This document shows, piece by piece, positions 4,748-6,568 of a stretch of DNA of 6,568 bases. The position numbers were made by a program, and so were the translations under genes. The notes below the pieces were generated by a model. That model saw nothing but the letters and a program-made list of their open reading frames with translations. It did not search any database and was not told the origin of the DNA. The stretch is from contig JAAZNX010000197.1 of the NCBI GenBank assembly GCA_012798025.1, positions 1 to 6,568 on the forward strand. The letters run 5' to 3'. Numbering within the stretch: position 1 is the stretch's first letter; each line of letters starts with the position of its first letter. This stretch comes from Methanothrix sp. Its GTDB lineage: Archaea > Halobacteriota > Methanosarcinia > Methanotrichales > Methanotrichaceae.

Positions 4748-6493
4748 GTGAGAACCATCGCTGCCAAAGAGATGGCATTGGCTCTGCTCTTTGCTCTCTT
4801 TTTGCTAGGCCCAGCGGTACAGTCCTCTGCCGGTTTTACCACTTTTCAGGGGGATAATCAGAGAACCGGAAACGTCAGCGGCGAGGGGCCTGATGAGCCC
4901 AATCTGCTCTGGAGCACCAACCCGACCGGCCACGGATACATAGGAGCTGCTGCAGCTGTTTCTGACGGCCGGGTCTTCGTCTCCAACTGGCCGGACATGA
5001 CCTTCAAGGGAGAGCTGGGTCTGGCCTGCCTGGACGTGAAGGACGGAAAGCTTCTGTGGCTAAACCACTTAGGAGGAAAAGGTGGTGCATCGACGCCTGC
5101 AATATCGGATGGCAAGGTCTTCGTCGGCTCACTCACAGGCGACATTTACTGCCTGAACGCTGAAAACGGAGAGACCGTCTGGAACAAAACTGTCGACAAA
5201 AACCCGAAATGGTGGGGAGTGGCATCATCGCCTCTGGTGCAGGATGGGCAGATTTACGTCATGAGCTTCTCGGACGGTGCCATTCATGCCCTAAGCCTTG
5301 AGGGTGAAGAACTCTGGAACCTCACCACAGGCGAAGTCCAGCCGTTCTCTTCCATAGCGTCATCTGGCCAGAGACTCTATTTCCCCGGAGGTGACCCGGC
5401 ACTGTATTGTGTCAATGCCTCTTTTGGAGACCTGATTTGGAAGGCATCTGCAGACGCCAAGATCACAGCTACACCTACGCTATGGGAGGATTTGGCCATC
5501 ATTGTAACTGAGAAATCGATCGCAGCTTTTAACGCAAGCTCCGGCGAAGAGGTCTGGAAGGCCAAAATCAACGGCACCATGTCATCGCCAGCTGTGGCCT
5601 TCGGCCACGTTTACGTGGGATCGGATGACGGATCAAAAGGTCACTTGCGCTGCTTTGATGCGCGAAACGGTTCATTGATCTGGGCGGTAGAGGTGAGCGG
5701 CCCTCTTAAATCATCTCCTTTGGTCGTGGCCGGAAAAGTTTATTTCGGCACCAATATCGATGCCGGAATGTTCTATGCCATAAATGCCCTAAATGGGTCG
5801 GTGGTGTGGACCTATCCGGCAAACGAATACATCATGTCCTCAGCCTCGGCCTCAGACGGCATAGTCTTCATGGGAGCCGATGACGGCCAACTGTACGCCT
5901 TCGGTTCCCAGCCCAAGGGCCTGATCTGGGAAGGAGAGGTCATGCTGGATGACAAGAGCTTGAACATCACTGCCGTCAGCGGCAAGACCTACGAGATTAA
6001 CAGGACCACCGCTTTGGGAGCGCTGGTTGAGGCCTGCGAGGAGACTGGCATGAACCTGAGCATAAATGACTCTCTTTACGACCTTTATGGTTTGCAGGTC
6101 GAGTCTCTTGCGGATTACAGAGCCGCAGGAGATCGATCCTGGAGATTTTGGGTAAACTTTCCCCAGGAGTCCATGCCAACTTCTGGGCCCGATTTTGTGG
6201 ATCTGAGGGACGGCGACAGAGTCGTTTTCTATTACGCAGACCGACGGGCAAGGCCCGATGAGGCCCCGCGCCTGGAAATTGATGCCTCGGTCCTCTTAAA
6301 GAGGCCCGAGGCCCTCTTTTTAACTGTAAGCAACCATCCCCAAATTAAGGATGCCTCAGCCAATTCAACTCTTAATGTTACATTGGTTTCGCCGTTAACC
6401 GCTTCCAACTTATCCTCGTATGATCTCATTACCCCTCTCCTAGATTCACAAAAAAGGAATAGCTTTTATTTCGATATTTTGCTCATCAAATAA
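4748..6493 (+). CDS. Exported PQQ-like beta-propeller protein with C-terminal DUF4430-type domain, tail probably truncated (581 aa)
   Basis: It starts at GTG, 5 bases after the preceding stop, with a strong Shine-Dalgarno in the end of that gene. Signal peptide: R2 and K7, hydrophobic core 9-21, likely cleavage after SSA at residue 28. Residues about 30-387 form one propeller with repeats ending in Trp (CLDVKDGKLLW, CLNAENGETVW, ALSLEGEELW, CVNASFGDLIW, AFNASSGEEVW, CFDARNGSLIW, AINALNGSVVW), opened by NLLW and closed by GQLYAFG. Residues about 392-500 resemble the DUF4430 (transcobalamin C-terminal-like) fold: a strand, a TTALGALVEACEETG helix, YGLQVESLADY, WRFWVNF and a final RDGDRVVFYYAD. 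Residues about 510-561 (EALFLTVSNHPQ, NVTLVSP, LSSYDLI) look like the first strands of a Rossmann-like, CobN-type N-terminal region. The last 20 residues (T562 to K581) are AT-rich and unlike the rest, so the original protein may have been longer. About fifteen N-x-S/T sequons suggest surface glycosylation. Ligand unknown. Confidence 0.9.
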   Translation: MRTIAAKEMALALLFALFLLGPAVQSSAGFTTFQGDNQRTGNVSGEGPDEPNLLWSTNPTGHGYIGAAAAVSDGRVFVSNWPDMTFKGELGLACLDVKDGKLLWLNHLGGKGGASTPAISDGKVFVGSLTGDIYCLNAENGETVWNKTVDKNPKWWGVASSPLVQDGQIYVMSFSDGAIHALSLEGEELWNLTTGEVQPFSSIASSGQRLYFPGGDPALYCVNASFGDLIWKASADAKITATPTLWEDLAIIVTEKSIAAFNASSGEEVWKAKINGTMSSPAVAFGHVYVGSDDGSKGHLRCFDARNGSLIWAVEVSGPLKSSPLVVAGKVYFGTNIDAGMFYAINALNGSVVWTYPANEYIMSSASASDGIVFMGADDGQLYAFGSQPKGLIWEGEVMLDDKSLNITAVSGKTYEINRTTALGALVEACEETGMNLSINDSLYDLYGLQVESLADYRAAGDRSWRFWVNFPQESMPTSGPDFVDLRDGDRVVFYYADRRARPDEAPRLEIDASVLLKRPEALFLTVSNHPQIKDASANSTLNVTLVSPLTASNLSSYDLITPLLDSQKRNSFYFDILLIK

Positions 6494-6507
6494 ACAAATG
6501 AGCTTTT
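6481..6507 (+). terminator. Possible terminator hairpin overlapping the stop of the last gene
   Basis: GCTCAT (6481-6486) pairs with ATGAGC (6498-6503) around an 11-base loop that contains the TAA stop, followed directly by TTTT (6504-6507). Another T-rich stretch, CCTTCTTTTCT, follows at 6532-6542. The stem is only six pairs, but its place at the operon end fits termination. Confidence 0.45.
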
Positions 6508-6568
6508 GAGATAAGAAAATTATTCTGGCTACCTTCTTTTCTACGCTAAGTTTGGTATATTGGTGTAT
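6494..6568. other. AT-rich 3' flank, no gene seen
   Basis: The last 75 bases are AT-rich and hold no supported reading frame. Apart from the hairpin arm and the T-rich stretch described for the terminator, I see nothing recognisable; whatever follows is beyond the window. Confidence 0.5.

Noticed and set aside
4453..4842. Minus-strand open frame of 129 codons spanning the junction of the second and third propeller genes
   Set aside because: Arg- and Leu-rich low-complexity translation typical of an antisense shadow; it overlaps two strongly supported genes.
1187..6493. True PQQ-dependent dehydrogenases
   Set aside because: Only the structural propeller repeat is visible; there is no vicinal Cys-Cys pair, no heme-binding CxxCH and no dehydrogenase active-site signature, and PQQ synthesis is not known in methanogens.
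6430..6568. Insertion-sequence end causing the truncation of the third propeller gene
   Set aside because: The AT-rich flank would suit a mobile-element boundary, but I see no transposase fragment, terminal inverted repeat or target duplication in the bases available.

Overview
The window looks like chromosomal DNA of a methanogenic archaeon. The Methanotrichales/Methanosarcinales (Methanothrix-like) are my best guess, but the genus is an inference from protein style, not a match I could run. The signs are Shine-Dalgarno sites of the GGAGG type, AT-rich TATA-like boxes in the intergenic spaces, no sigma-70-type promoters that I can see, and exported proteins packed with N-glycosylation sequons. 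Five genes are supported, all on the + strand. The minus-strand open frames inside the large genes have no independent support and are treated as shadows.

Left part (1-900): a 90-residue hypothetical protein (65-337), then a 160-base spacer with a T-tract and a GC-rich hairpin, then a stand-alone response-regulator receiver protein (498-893) with every catalytic residue present but no output domain. Next comes an AT-rich spacer of about 290 bases (894-1186). It holds a weak hairpin at the receiver stop codon, two TATA-like candidates and a short direct repeat beside one of them. It probably carries the promoter of the block that follows.

Right part (1187-6493): three tightly packed genes, almost certainly one transcript (gaps of 19 and 5 bases). 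They encode exported beta-propeller proteins of the PQQ-like repeat family. The first (778 aa) is a double propeller. The second (399 aa) is a single propeller clearly paralogous to the second half of the first. The third (581 aa) is a single propeller followed by a DUF4430-type domain and a short tail that looks like the beginning of another domain cut off. There is no transmembrane anchor or sorting tail in any of them, so they are predicted to be secreted or loosely surface-bound glycoproteins. Their actual function is unknown. The family fold suggests binding, scaffolding or adhesion rather than PQQ-dependent catalysis.

The most interesting points are the internal duplication history of the propeller block, including a 68-base stretch with one mismatch between paralogues that suggests gene conversion. 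The others are the apparently truncated C-terminus of the third protein and the regular cysteine pattern of the propeller blades. I see no CRISPR array, tRNA, rRNA or complete mobile element.
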